Shown here in pieces: positions 43,792 to 53,123 of a DNA stretch of 64,000 nucleotides. The DNA is taken from the NCBI RefSeq assembly GCF_008704395.1, contig NZ_CP023695.1, positions 5,208,001-5,272,000 on the forward strand, in the 5' to 3' direction. Under the pieces are notes generated by a model, which was given only the letters and a program-made list of their open reading frames with translations, ran no database searches and was not told where the DNA came from. The stretch's first letter is position 1. Every line of letters begins with the position of its first letter. The translations under genes were made by a program, and so were the position numbers. This stretch comes from Streptomyces alboniger. GTDB taxonomy: Bacteria > Actinomycetota > Actinomycetes > Streptomycetales > Streptomycetaceae.

Positions 43792-43823
43792 GCGGGGGCC
43801 GGTCCGAACGGACCGGCCCCCGC
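43792..43823 (+). terminator. Terminator after the wblC operon
   Basis: GCGGGGGCCGGTCC (43792-43805), 4-base loop, GGACCGGCCCCCGC (43810-43823), 14 perfect pairs. Confidence 0.85.
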
Positions 43824-43871
43824 GGTGCGTTGTGCTCACCGAGCGTCCCGAACCGGCGATAGGGTCGGCGG

Positions 43872-44063
43872 GTGGACCAGCAGAATCCTCAGCCCACGGA
43901 CGTGGAGAACCTTGTGTGCTCCCGTTGCGGCACGGTCGCCGAAGGCGCGCCAGCGACCTGGACCTGCTCCGTGGAGAACGGCGTCCGCCATTACCTCTGC
44001 GAGTCCTGCGCGCGGGAGAACATCAGAGCCATCGAGGGACGCCTCGACTCCGAGTGGTGGTAG
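43872..44063 (+). CDS. Small zinc-ribbon protein
   Basis: 63 aa from GTG 43872, six bases after TAGGGT (leaderless-type, no Shine-Dalgarno). Two CxxC pairs, VCSRCGTV and LCESCARE, about 25 residues apart make a single treble-clef or zinc-ribbon fold; it ends EGRLDSEWW. Function unknown. Confidence 0.75.
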   Translation: MDQQNPQPTDVENLVCSRCGTVAEGAPATWTCSVENGVRHYLCESCARENIRAIEGRLDSEWW

Positions 44064-44097
44064 CCCCCGGGGGCCTCAGGTCACCCGGCGCTGACGT

Positions 44098-45459
44098 TCA
44101 GGCCTCCGCCGCCGTGTCGCTCTCCGCCTCCTCCGCCTGCACCACGAAGCCGGGCAGCCACTCCTCCAGCTCGGTCCGCATCCGCACCGTCGCGCCCAGC
44201 TGGCAGAGCACTCCGATCGTGCTCAGCGTCACACGGTGTATCAGCAGATACGCGGGTGGGAGGTTCAGCCGCTTGCCCAGTTGGTAGGCGGGGGAGCGGG
44301 GGTCGGCCACGCGCGCCGCCTGGCTGCGCATCCAGCCCCGGCTGAAGGTGAACTCGTCCACCAGCATCGGCTCGATGATCGGCAGGAGGTAGTCGAGCAC
44401 CGCGTCCGGTTCGAGTTCGACGGTCTCCTTGACGAAGCCCTCCTCGCACAACATCTCGTAGACCGCATCGGCCTCGCCGTCCAGCGTCATCCGCAGGGAT
44501 TCGCCGATGGTCGCGGGCAGGCCGCCCGGCAGCCGGTCCACCGTGCCGAAGTCCAGGACGCCGAGCCGCCAGCCGCCCTTCTCGTCCGGCAGCAGCCGGA
44601 AGTTTCCGGGGTGCGGGTCGGCGTGCAGCAGTCCTGTGCGCGCCGGGCCCGAGAAGAGAAAGCGGGCCAGCAGCTGGCCCGCCCGGTCGCGCTGCTCCTG
44701 TGTGCCGTCCGCTATCACCTCCGACAAAGGCGTCCCGTCGATCCACTCGGTGACCAGGACCTGCTCGCTCTGGTGCACCACCTCGGGCACCATCACGTCG
44801 GGGTCGTCGGCGAACTCCCGCGCGTGCGCCTGCTGTGCCTGCGCCTCCAGGCCGTAGTCGAGCTCTTCCGACACCCGGTCTCGCAGCTCTGTGATGAGCG
44901 GCTTGATGTCCATTCCAGGGATCAGTGGCCCCAGAAGGCGGGCAAACCGGCTCAGTTGGTTCAGATCAGACAGCAGTGCCTCGCCCGCTCCCGGGTACTG
45001 CACCTTGACCGCGACCTCGCGCCCGTCCTCCCAGACCGCCCGATGCACCTGGCCGATCGACGCGGCGGCCGCGGGCTTGTCCTCGAACTCCAGGAACCGC
45101 TCGCGCCAGTCCTCGCCGAGCCGCTCCGCGAGCACGGAGTGCACCGTGCTCGTCGGCATCGGCGGGGCCGCCTCCTGGAGTTTCGTAAGCGCTGCGCGGT
45201 AGGGCCCCGCGACCTCCTCCGGCAGCGCCGACTCGAAGACGGACAGGGCCTGCCCGAACTTCATCGCGCCGCCCTTGAGTTCGCCGAGGACCTTGAACAG
45301 CTGCTCCGCCGTGCGCTGTTGCAGCTCGCGCCCGACGATCTCCGCCGACTTGCCCCCGATCCGCTTGCCGAGCCCCCAGGTCGCGCGTCCCGCGAAGCCG
45401 AGCGGCAGCGCGGCCAGTTTGGCGGTTCGGGTGACCGCCTTCCGGGGAAGATCAGACAT
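44098..45459 (-). CDS. ABC1/UbiB-type atypical kinase
   Basis: 453 aa from ATG 45459 with GGAGG upstream. UbiB/ADCK hallmarks: KxGQ motif MKFGQALS, Ala-rich loop AAASIGQVHRA, VAVKVQYPG, catalytic HADPHPGNF and metal-binding VLDFGTV. Such proteins support lipid/quinone homeostasis. In mycobacteria the gene next to whiB7 (Rv3197) is of this type and has been linked to macrolide tolerance; a similar role is possible. Confidence 0.92.
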   Translation of the reverse strand: MSDLPRKAVTRTAKLAALPLGFAGRATWGLGKRIGGKSAEIVGRELQQRTAEQLFKVLGELKGGAMKFGQALSVFESALPEEVAGPYRAALTKLQEAAPPMPTSTVHSVLAERLGEDWRERFLEFEDKPAAAASIGQVHRAVWEDGREVAVKVQYPGAGEALLSDLNQLSRFARLLGPLIPGMDIKPLITELRDRVSEELDYGLEAQAQQAHAREFADDPDVMVPEVVHQSEQVLVTEWIDGTPLSEVIADGTQEQRDRAGQLLARFLFSGPARTGLLHADPHPGNFRLLPDEKGGWRLGVLDFGTVDRLPGGLPATIGESLRMTLDGEADAVYEMLCEEGFVKETVELEPDAVLDYLLPIIEPMLVDEFTFSRGWMRSQAARVADPRSPAYQLGKRLNLPPAYLLIHRVTLSTIGVLCQLGATVRMRTELEEWLPGFVVQAEEAESDTAAEA

Positions 45460-45500
45460 GCGCCCCTCCAAGTCCCAGACAGCCGCGCCTTCTCAGGCGG

Positions 45501-46688
45501 TTACCCGGCCATTGTTGCGTGTTGGTCCATGGCCGTGGTGAGGCGATCCCCCTTAACGGGTGTGCTCGCCCCGCACGGGCATGCGGGATGCGGCCAAACC
45601 GGGCGCGAGTGCCAGTCGAATCCCGGGACGGAGGCCTCCCAGCGAGCACCGGCACAGGCCGAGGACACCCCGTCGAGGAAGGCCAGCGCGTGGCCTGCGG
45701 CCAGTCCGGCCGCCGATGTCGACAGGGCCAGGTCGCACGAGGGCACGTGCCGCGCACGCCCCGAGCGCCACTGCGCCAGCATCCGGGCCCAGGTGGGGTC
45801 GCGGTCCGCGCGCTGCCGGAAGAGGCAGCCCGCGCAAGCGCTCGACCCGGGCAGGACCAAGGGACCCACCACGCCTGTCCCCTCGATCACTCCGGCGTAG
45901 AGGTGGGGGGTGCCCGCAGCGAGGAGGGCCTCCGTGGCGGTCGGGTCGGGGGCGTACGCGTCCAGGCCGTCCCGAGGGGCGATGATCACGAGGGACAGGC
46001 CGACTCCTCCCTCCTGTGTCGAGGGCTGTCGGGACCGTCGGGTCTGTCGGAGTGGGGCTGAGGGGGGCTCGGGTGGCGCGGGGCGTGCCGGCCGGTCGGG
46101 CGCCGACTGCCGCACGAGCCGTCGCGCGGAGGTGTCCCTGCGCTGCCCGATCGCGTCCGCCGGATGTCCGCCCGGCGCGACATCCCAGGGCTCCACATGC
46201 CCACCGTCCAGCACCTCCACGTGGCCCACGCCCGCGCCCGCGAGGACGGAGGCCACGACCGCGCCCACCCGCCCCGCCCCCTGAACGCGGACCCGCATGG
46301 TGCGACGCGCCGCCAGCTTCTCGATCGCCTCGCCCGGCTCGGACGAGACGAGCGACAGCGAGGCCAGGTCTGCCTGCAGCCGGTCCATGGGGCCGCTGCG
46401 CTTGCGCAGGGCGTCGGCCGCGGGGCCGCCGCCCGTCGAGTCGTCGAGCAGCCCGGCCCGCGACAGCTCTCCCAGTAATTTGTCCACGTGCCCGTCGGGC
46501 AGCCCCATTCGCTTGCCCTCCTCACGCAGGAGCGGCAGCCCGCGGGTGCCGTCCAGAAGGCTCAGGAAGCTGCCCGTCGCGGTGTCCATCGGGCCGAGCA
46601 CCAAGGCGTGCGCGGGGGCCACCCCGAACTGCACAGTGCTCAGGTCCCGCCAGCCGCGCCGCAGCGCCGGCTTCAATGTCGGATGCAT
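45501..46688 (-). CDS. ThiF/E1-like family protein
   Basis: 395 aa from ATG 46688 with GGGGGA upstream. An N-terminal winged-helix-like region (residues 1-115) is followed by a Rossmann segment VQGAGRVGAVVASVLAGAGV, a Pro/Arg-rich insert, and a C-terminal zinc site (CAGC and CPCG). It belongs to the ThiF superfamily but lacks an obvious sulfur-carrier partner nearby. It is a standard Streptomyces locus rather than a RiPP cluster. Function unknown. Confidence 0.75.
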   Translation of the reverse strand: MHPTLKPALRRGWRDLSTVQFGVAPAHALVLGPMDTATGSFLSLLDGTRGLPLLREEGKRMGLPDGHVDKLLGELSRAGLLDDSTGGGPAADALRKRSGPMDRLQADLASLSLVSSEPGEAIEKLAARRTMRVRVQGAGRVGAVVASVLAGAGVGHVEVLDGGHVEPWDVAPGGHPADAIGQRRDTSARRLVRQSAPDRPARPAPPEPPSAPLRQTRRSRQPSTQEGGVGLSLVIIAPRDGLDAYAPDPTATEALLAAGTPHLYAGVIEGTGVVGPLVLPGSSACAGCLFRQRADRDPTWARMLAQWRSGRARHVPSCDLALSTSAAGLAAGHALAFLDGVSSACAGARWEASVPGFDWHSRPVWPHPACPCGASTPVKGDRLTTAMDQHATMAG

Positions 46689-46936
46689 GGTCGTCCCCCG
46701 TCGTCCGGCCGGCGCGGTCCCGTCCGCCGCGTCGATCGAATGCCAGGATGCCCGGCCCGCCGGATGGACGCGTCGAGTTATCCACAGGCAGGGGATGCTT
46801 GTCGTACTAATGGGTCGCACCGTCGGCCGCACGGGCCGCGCCGTCCGTCGTACTAGTCGAACGCCCGGGGAGAGGAACGGCGCCGAACCGTCCCGGAGGC
46901 GGGACTTCCCCCACGCCCAGCGGGTAACGTCGGGGC

Positions 46937-47560
46937 GTGCCCGCCGACCCGTCCCCTCGCGCCGCTGCGGAGACCTCAGCGCGCCGCGCCGGAACTCCAC
47001 AGCGCAGCACGACCAGTCCGTCGCCGTCCGGTGCGGGGACCAGCGCGGTCGAGGTCAGACGCAGCGCCCGCCGCCGTAGAACGGTCTCGGCGTACCGGGA
47101 GGGCGACCGCACCGTCGTCCTCATCCCCGCCCGCATGTCCGAGGCGGAGGAGCAGCGCTGGGTCAACGTGATGCTGGACAAGCTCGCGGCACAGGAGAGC
47201 AAGCGGCTTCTGGGCGACGCGGAACTCTCCGAGCGCGCCGGACAGCTGTCCGAGCAGTACTTCGACGGCCGCGCGAGGCCCGTCTCCGTTCGCTGGGTCA
47301 CGAACCAGAACACCCGCTGGGGTTCCTGTACCCCCTCGGAAGGCAGCATCCGCCTTTCGCACCGACTTCAGGGCATGCCCGAGTACGTCGTGGACTACGT
47401 CCTCGTCCACGAGCTGGCCCACCTTCTCGTCCCCGGTCACGGGCCCGGTTTCTGGCGCCTTCTGGAGGCCTATCCGCGCACGGAGCGGGCCAGGGGGTAC
47501 CTCGAAGGAGTGGTCGCGGCCAGTCGGCTGCCCCATCTGCCGACCGCCCGCGAGGAGTGA
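46937..47560 (+). CDS. YgjP/DUF45-type M48 metallopeptidase
   Basis: 207 aa from GTG 46937, six bases after TAACGT (leaderless-type). Ser/Pro-rich N-terminus, then the YgjP domain with RWGSCTPSEGSIRLSHRL, the zinc motif VHELAHLLVPGHGPGFW (HExxH plus downstream His). Probable cytoplasmic zinc peptidase; substrate unknown. Confidence 0.88.
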   Translation: MPADPSPRAAAETSARRAGTPQRSTTSPSPSGAGTSAVEVRRSARRRRTVSAYREGDRTVVLIPARMSEAEEQRWVNVMLDKLAAQESKRLLGDAELSERAGQLSEQYFDGRARPVSVRWVTNQNTRWGSCTPSEGSIRLSHRLQGMPEYVVDYVLVHELAHLLVPGHGPGFWRLLEAYPRTERARGYLEGVVAASRLPHLPTAREE

Positions 47561-47677
47561 GCGTCCGCCGGATTCCACGGTTGTGTAGCGGGTCTGTACC
47601 GGCTTCGCTCGCTGTCGGACTTTGCGGTTAGCCTGGCGCGACGCATTCACATTCGGGATGGGGGACGGTCGTTACGT

Positions 47678-49402
47678 ATGGCCAGGGAATTCCAACGCGG
47701 CCACAAGGCCAAGATCAGTGACCTCACCGCGGGGACCGATCTGTACGTGGGCGTACAGATCTCGGCTCCCGGGCTGACCTTCGACATCAGCTGCTTCGGC
47801 CTCGACGCGAGCGAGCGACTGTCGGACGACCGTTACTTCATCTTCTTCAACCAGCCGAAGTCCCCCGAGGAGTCGATCCAGCTCCTCGGCGCGCAGGCGG
47901 GCGACACCGAGTCGTTCCGTGTCACGCTCGACCGCGTCCCGCAGCAGATCCAGCGGCTGTCGTTCACGGCGACGATCGACGGCGCCGGGCAGATGTCGCA
48001 GGTCGCCTCCGGGTACATCCGCATCGTCGCGGGCGGCGAGGAAGTGGCCCGCTACGCCTTCAACGGCGCGGAGTTCTCCACGGAGCGCGCCGTCATGCTG
48101 GGCGACTTCTATCTGAAGGACGTCTGGCGGTTCGCCGCGATCGGCCAGGGCTTCGACGGCGGGCTCGACGCCCTCCTGAGGAACTTCGGCGGAGAGGTCG
48201 CCGAGGAGGAGCCCGCGCAGCCGCAGGCCGCCGCGCCCTCCTTCGCCCCGCCCGCGCAGACCTCGCCGCCGCCCGCGTTCGGTGCCCCCGCGGCCGCCGC
48301 GCCCGCTCAGGCCCCCGCTCCCGCCCCGGCCCCTGTCCCGGCTCCCGCGCAGCACTTCGCGCCGCCCGCCGGCGCCACCCCGCCCCCGGCGCCCGCCGAC
48401 CCGGCGGTGCACGCCGCGCAGACCATCGTGGCGCCCGTGAACCAGCCGCCAGGCGCCGCGATGCCGCCCCCGATGGCCCCCACGCCGTACGGCCAGCCCG
48501 GTCAGCAGCCCCCGCAGCAGCCGCAGTACGGCCAGGTGCCGGGCCAGCAGCAGGTCCCCGGCCAGAGCCCGCCCCCGCCGCCGGGCTATGGCCAGCAGCC
48601 TCAGGCCCCGCTGCCGCCCGGATACGGCCAGCCGCCCGCCGCACCGATGCCGCCCGGCTACAGCCAGCAGCCGCAGAGCGGGCAGTTCCCCGGTCAGCCC
48701 CAGGCTCCGCACGGAGTCCCACAGGGCGCCGTCCCCCAGGGCTCCGGTGTCGCCGCCGCTCTCCAGAAGTACCGGGAAGCCCCCACCGGCCAGCGCTGGA
48801 CCCAGCAGAACGAGAAGCTGATCCGCGTCGACCTCGGCGTCGCCGAGCAGTCCATCCTCGCCCGCCAGGGCAGCATGGTGCTCTACCAGGGCAAGGTCGA
48901 GTTCGGCTACAAGGGCGCGGGTTTCGCCGGCCGTATCGTCGGCAACGCCACCGGCCAGGAGATGCAGCTGATGCGCTGCTCCGGCCGTGGCCAGGTCTTC
49001 CTCGCCGAAGAGGGCAACCACCTGCACCCCATCGAGCTCCAGGGCGACGCGATCTGCGTCTCCGCGGAGAACGTCCTCGCCTTCGACGAGACCCTCCAGC
49101 ACGAGGTGCGCAGGATCGAGGGCCACGGCATCCCCGGTGGCGCGCTGTTCGTCATGCAGTTCCAGGGCACCGGCACGGTCATCGTGAAGACCCACGGCGT
49201 GCCCGTCGTGCTGCCCGTCACGCCGACGACGTTCGCCGACTGCCATGCCGTCGTCGCCTGGTCGGCGGCCGCTCAGGCGATCGTTTCCAGCCAGGTTCGC
49301 ATGCGCAGCAACGCGTACGCGGGCTCCACGGGGGAGAGCGTGAACCTCCAGTTCCGTGGCGCGCCCGGCAATTTCATCGTCGTCCAGCCGTACGAGGTCT
49401 GA
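47678..49402 (+). CDS. TerD domain-AIM24 domain fusion protein
   Basis: 574 aa. N-terminal TerD/CABP domain (residues 1-175; LTFDISCFGLDASERLSDDR, with acidic Ca-binding positions). Then a ~190-residue Pro/Gln/Ala linker with PPxPPGYGQQPQ repeats, and a C-terminal AIM24 beta-roll (residues 370-574; LARQGSMVLYQGKVEF). TerD proteins bind calcium and belong to the tellurite/stress membrane-associated systems. It heads a three-gene operon with two further AIM24 genes. Confidence 0.9.
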   Translation: MAREFQRGHKAKISDLTAGTDLYVGVQISAPGLTFDISCFGLDASERLSDDRYFIFFNQPKSPEESIQLLGAQAGDTESFRVTLDRVPQQIQRLSFTATIDGAGQMSQVASGYIRIVAGGEEVARYAFNGAEFSTERAVMLGDFYLKDVWRFAAIGQGFDGGLDALLRNFGGEVAEEEPAQPQAAAPSFAPPAQTSPPPAFGAPAAAAPAQAPAPAPAPVPAPAQHFAPPAGATPPPAPADPAVHAAQTIVAPVNQPPGAAMPPPMAPTPYGQPGQQPPQQPQYGQVPGQQQVPGQSPPPPPGYGQQPQAPLPPGYGQPPAAPMPPGYSQQPQSGQFPGQPQAPHGVPQGAVPQGSGVAAALQKYREAPTGQRWTQQNEKLIRVDLGVAEQSILARQGSMVLYQGKVEFGYKGAGFAGRIVGNATGQEMQLMRCSGRGQVFLAEEGNHLHPIELQGDAICVSAENVLAFDETLQHEVRRIEGHGIPGGALFVMQFQGTGTVIVKTHGVPVVLPVTPTTFADCHAVVAWSAAAQAIVSSQVRMRSNAYAGSTGESVNLQFRGAPGNFIVVQPYEV

Positions 49403-49413
49403 GGGAGCCCGTC

Positions 49414-50094
49414 ATGAATCAGCAGCTCGCGGGCTTCGCCCCCGCACCCGTCGCCACCCGCATGGAGAACCACGGCCACCACATGGTCAAGGTGGCCATG
49501 CAGACGGGCAACGACCTCTTCGCGCGCGTGGGCTCGATGGTCGCCTACGAAGGGTTCGTGCAGTACGAGCCGAATCCGCCCGCCGTCCGCCAGGTCGCGC
49601 GCGAGTGGATGACCGGCGAGGGCGCGCCCTTGATGAAGTGCTCCGGAGACGGCTTGCTCTACCTCGCCGACTACGGAGCGGACGTCGTCGTCATCAACCT
49701 GGCGGGCGACTCCCTCTCGGTCAACGGCACCAATCTGCTCGCCTTCGACGCGTCCCTCCAGTGGGGCGTCGAGCGCGTCAAGGGCCTCGCCAAGTTCGCC
49801 GGGCAGGGCCTGTGGAACATCAAGATCTCCGGCCAGGGCTGGGTCGCGCTGACCTCCCGCGGCACGCCCATCGTCGTCGACTGCGGTCGCGGCGAGGACG
49901 AGACGTACGTCGACCCGGACGCCCTGATCGCCTGGTCCCCGAACCTCAAGGTGAAGGGCAAGCGCAGCTTCAAGGCCGGCTCCCTCATCGGGCGCGGCAG
50001 CGGCGAGGCCTACCAGATGGGCTTCTCCGGAGAGGGCATCGTCGTCGTACAGCCCAGTGAGGACAGCACCGACCGTCTCCGAGCACGGGGCTGA
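49414..50094 (+). CDS. AIM24 family protein
   Basis: 226 aa, 11 bases after the TerD-AIM24 stop, with GAGGGAG upstream. Single AIM24 beta-roll; conserved FARVGSMVAYEGFVQYE, LMKCSGDGLLYLADYG, and VALTSRGTPIVVDC. No signal peptide. Likely partners with the flanking AIM24 proteins in a hetero-oligomer. Confidence 0.9.
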   Translation: MNQQLAGFAPAPVATRMENHGHHMVKVAMQTGNDLFARVGSMVAYEGFVQYEPNPPAVRQVAREWMTGEGAPLMKCSGDGLLYLADYGADVVVINLAGDSLSVNGTNLLAFDASLQWGVERVKGLAKFAGQGLWNIKISGQGWVALTSRGTPIVVDCGRGEDETYVDPDALIAWSPNLKVKGKRSFKAGSLIGRGSGEAYQMGFSGEGIVVVQPSEDSTDRLRARG

Positions 50095-50110
50095 GGGGGA
50101 GCAACACACC

Positions 50111-50866
50111 ATGCAGAGCCCACTTTTCGCGCACGCCGAGCAGCAGACCCAGGAGCGCTACTCCGTCCAGAACCCGCAGCTGCTGCGGGTCGCCCTGGAA
50201 GGGCACGACGACGTCCTGGCCCGCAAGGGCGCCATGGTCGCCTACCAGGGGCTGATCGAGTTCGACGCGGAGTACCAGAGCCAGGGGAACCAGCGTGCCC
50301 GCGCGCACACCGGTGAGGGCCTGGACCTGATGCGCTGCCACGGCCAGGGCACCGTCTATCTCGCCAACCTGGCCCAGTACATCCACGTGGTGGACGTCGA
50401 CCAGGACGGTCTGACCGTGGACAGCAGCTATGTCCTCGCGATGGACTCCTCGCTGACCCACCAGGTCATCGCCGTGGACAGCCAGTACGGCATCTCCGGC
50501 TCCGGCAAGTACCAGCTCAACATCTCCGGGCGCGGCAAGGTCGCCCTGATGACGTCCGGCCAGCCGCTGATGCTCCAGGTCACGCCCGACCGGTACGTCA
50601 ACGCCGACGCGGACGCCGTCGTCGCCTGGTCCAACGGCCTGCGCGTGCAGATGCAGGCCCAGACCCACTCCTCGGGCGTCTGGCGGCGCCGCGGCAACAC
50701 CGGCGAGGGCTGGGAGCTCAGCTTCATGGGACAGGGCTACGCGCTCGTCCAGCCCAGCGAGATGCTGCCGCCGCAGAACGCGGTCGTCGGGCGCGGCGCC
50801 CAGGCGCAGTTCGGCGTGGGGCAGCAGGGTGCCCGGGGGCAGAACCAGGGGAACGTCTGGAGCTGA
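50111..50866 (+). CDS. AIM24 family protein
   Basis: 251 aa from ATG 50111 with a GAGGGGGA site. AIM24 beta-roll with LARKGAMVAYQGLIEF and VVAWSNGLRVQMQ; short Gln/Gly-rich tail. Third consecutive AIM24 domain of the operon. Function in bacteria is unsettled; envelope or stress-body assembly is plausible. Confidence 0.9.
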   Translation: MQSPLFAHAEQQTQERYSVQNPQLLRVALEGHDDVLARKGAMVAYQGLIEFDAEYQSQGNQRARAHTGEGLDLMRCHGQGTVYLANLAQYIHVVDVDQDGLTVDSSYVLAMDSSLTHQVIAVDSQYGISGSGKYQLNISGRGKVALMTSGQPLMLQVTPDRYVNADADAVVAWSNGLRVQMQAQTHSSGVWRRRGNTGEGWELSFMGQGYALVQPSEMLPPQNAVVGRGAQAQFGVGQQGARGQNQGNVWS

Positions 50867-50887
50867 GCCCTGCGGGGCAACAGGAGC

Positions 50888-50948
50888 GTGGGGAACCGCG
50901 GGCCGGCGGTGGGCTGGTCGCGCAGTTCCCCGCGCCCCTTCGGGGCGC
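50888..50948. repeat. Dispersed intergenic repeat, copy 2, with terminator hairpin
   Basis: GGCTGGTCGCGCAGTTCCCC (50912-50931) is the reverse complement of the 22934 element with two differences. It can pair with GGGGAACCGCG at 50890. GCGCCCC-TTC-GGGGCGC (50932-50948) forms a further hairpin between convergent genes and probably terminates both. Confidence 0.6.
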
Positions 50949-50951
50949 CTC

Positions 50952-51476
50952 CTACAGGCGCGCCCGCGTGGCCTCCACCAGGCGTACGACCGACTCGTCG
51001 GCCACGGACGCCACCTGGTCGTAGGCGAACCAGCGCAGGTCCAGCGACTCGTCGCTGATCGCCTCGACCGCGTCGGAGGGAGCCAGGGCGGCGTACTGGA
51101 CGTCGAGGTGCTGGGTGCACGGGCCAGGGATCGGGTGCCTGTCCAGGCGGACGGGGCCGCCCGCGAGGAGCGTCAGGCCCGGCACGCCGGACTCCTCGGT
51201 GGCCTCGCGCAGCGCGGCCGCGGCCAGCGATGTGTCGCCCGGCTCACAGTGTCCGCCCATCTGGAGCCACATCCGCAGCTTCTTGTGCAGGGCGAGCAGC
51301 ACGCGGCCGCGTGACGGGTCGACGACCAGGGCGCTCGCCGTCACATGGCCCGCGGTGCACGCCTTCCACATGCCGGCCTCGCCGTGCGCGGACAGGTGGT
51401 CCAGATAGGCCTGGCGCAGCTCGGGCTGGTCCTCGTACTTCTTCAGTACGAGGACCGTGTCGTCGTAGAGACTCAC
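50952..51476 (-). CDS. Nudix hydrolase
   Basis: 174 aa from GTG overlapping the stop of the DUF2342 gene (GTGA). Nudix box GGHCEPGDTSLAAAALREAT then EESG. It has an N-terminal helix-rich lead-in (YLDHLSAHGEAGMWKACTAG). Substrate unknown; a typical housecleaning pyrophosphohydrolase by size. Confidence 0.9.
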   Translation of the reverse strand: MSLYDDTVLVLKKYEDQPELRQAYLDHLSAHGEAGMWKACTAGHVTASALVVDPSRGRVLLALHKKLRMWLQMGGHCEPGDTSLAAAALREATEESGVPGLTLLAGGPVRLDRHPIPGPCTQHLDVQYAALAPSDAVEAISDESLDLRWFAYDQVASVADESVVRLVEATRARL

Positions 51477-52933
51477 TTACCGCTGTCCTCGTCGCCCTCG
51501 TCCTTCTTGAGGTCCGGCTTCGGCGCGGAGCCGCCGTCCGCCGCCTCGCCGAGCATCTTGTCCAGCTCCGAGAAGTCCATCTGCTCGTGGTGGACGAAAC
51601 CGTCCGGGTCGTCCAGGTCGGACGCCGTCGGCAGCATGTCCGGGTGCTCCCACAGGCCGTCGCGGCCGTCGACACCGCGCGCGTCCGTGAGCGAGGCCCA
51701 CAGGCGCGAGGCGTCCCGCAACCGGCGCGGGCGCAACTCCAGGCCGATCAGCGTGGCGAACGTCTGCTCCGCGGGGCCGCCCGTGGCGCGGCGGCGGCGC
51801 AGCGTCTCCCGGAGGGCGTCGGCGGACGACAGCCGGGGCTTGGCGGCGGCGTGCACCACGGCGTCCACCCAGCCCTCGACGAGCGCGAGAGCCGTCTCCA
51901 GGCGGGCCAGGGCGGCCTTCTGGGCCGGGGTGTCCTCGGGCTGGAACATGCCCTGCTGGAGCGCTTCCTGGAGCTGCTCGGGGTTCTGCGGGTCGAGCTG
52001 GCCGACGACGTCCTCCAGCTTGGCCGTGTCGACCTTGATCCCCCGCGCGTACCCCTCGACGGCGCCGAACAGGTGCGAGCGCAGCCACGGCACGTGGGCG
52101 AAGAGCCGCTGGTGGGCGGCCTCCCGCAGCGCCAGATAGAGCCGTACCTCGTCCTTGTCGATGCCCAGGTCCTTGCCGAAGGCCTCGATGTTCACCGGGA
52201 GCAGCGCGGCCTTGCCGGAGGGGCCGAGCGGCAGGCCGATGTCGGTGGAGCCGACGACCTCGCCGGCGAGCACGCCCACGGCCTGGCCGATCTGCTGACC
52301 GAACATGGCGCCGCCCATGGAGCGCATCATGCCGATCAGCGGGCCCGCCATGGCCTGCATCTCCTCGGGGAGCACGTCGCCCATGGCGAGGCCCACGCGC
52401 TCGGCGACCGGGTCGACCAGCTCCTTCCACACCGGCAGGGTCGCCTCGACCCACTCGGCGCGGCTCCACGCCACGGCCGTACCGGACCCGGACGGCAGCG
52501 ACGTCGCGTCGTCCAGCCACAGGTCGGCGAGGCGCACGGCCTCCTCGACCGCCGAGCGCTCGGCGGGGCCGACGCTGGCGTCCTTGGTGCCGTCCGCCGT
52601 GCCCTGGGAGACGGTCTGGCGGGCGATGTCCTTGGCCATGTCCCAGTTCACCGGGCCGCCCTCGTACGAGAGCATCTGGCCCAGCTGCTGGAAGGCGGCC
52701 CCCAGGTCGTTCGGGTTCATGGAACCGAACATCGCGGCGAACGGGTTGTCACCGCCTCCGGGGCCGCCCGCTCCGGGGAACCCCCCGAAACCGAACGGGT
52801 TCGCGGGGCCACCCGGGCCCTGCCCGCCCTGTCCCCCGCTCTGTCCCTCTCCAGGGGATCCCTTCTTCTTGCCCTCGTCGCCGTCTTCCGGCTCCTCCGG
52901 CGGAAGGCCGAATCCGAATGGGGTGTCACTCAC
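51473..52933 (-). CDS. DUF2342 zincin-like protein
   Basis: 486 aa from GTG 52933 with GAGGAA upstream; the frame extends further but without protein character. Gly/Pro-rich N-terminus (FGFGLPPEEPEDG, GGFPGAGGPGGG), then the DUF2342 helical domain with LREAAHQRLFAHVPWL, a degenerate HExxH-like helix lacking the first His. The Mtb counterpart is Rv3195-like. Peptidase activity is doubtful; it is coupled to the Nudix gene. Confidence 0.85.
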   Translation of the reverse strand: MSDTPFGFGLPPEEPEDGDEGKKKGSPGEGQSGGQGGQGPGGPANPFGFGGFPGAGGPGGGDNPFAAMFGSMNPNDLGAAFQQLGQMLSYEGGPVNWDMAKDIARQTVSQGTADGTKDASVGPAERSAVEEAVRLADLWLDDATSLPSGSGTAVAWSRAEWVEATLPVWKELVDPVAERVGLAMGDVLPEEMQAMAGPLIGMMRSMGGAMFGQQIGQAVGVLAGEVVGSTDIGLPLGPSGKAALLPVNIEAFGKDLGIDKDEVRLYLALREAAHQRLFAHVPWLRSHLFGAVEGYARGIKVDTAKLEDVVGQLDPQNPEQLQEALQQGMFQPEDTPAQKAALARLETALALVEGWVDAVVHAAAKPRLSSADALRETLRRRRATGGPAEQTFATLIGLELRPRRLRDASRLWASLTDARGVDGRDGLWEHPDMLPTASDLDDPDGFVHHEQMDFSELDKMLGEAADGGSAPKPDLKKDEGDEDSGK

Positions 52934-53123
52934 GGGATTCCTCGGCTCGTCAGGCCGCCGGTATCGTCCGGCGGCGGCTGCCCTACAACACCACCCAGCG
53001 TAGACACCGTGGCGGGTTCGGGCCTCGGTGCTTCGCCGACTCGCGGCCTGCGGCAGGATGGATGCCACCTGGTACGTACGCGTCATACGCGTGCGTACTG
53101 AAGACAACCGCTGGAGACGCCCG

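Noticed and set aside
45501..46688. RiPP/TOMM cyclodehydratase locus based on the ThiF-like protein
   Set aside because: No YcaO partner, precursor peptide or protease is adjacent, and the neighbours are housekeeping genes.
46802..46855. Direct repeat TCGTACTA (46802 and 46848) as an operator
   Set aside because: Only eight bases, separated by 46 bases, with no further symmetry; could easily be chance.
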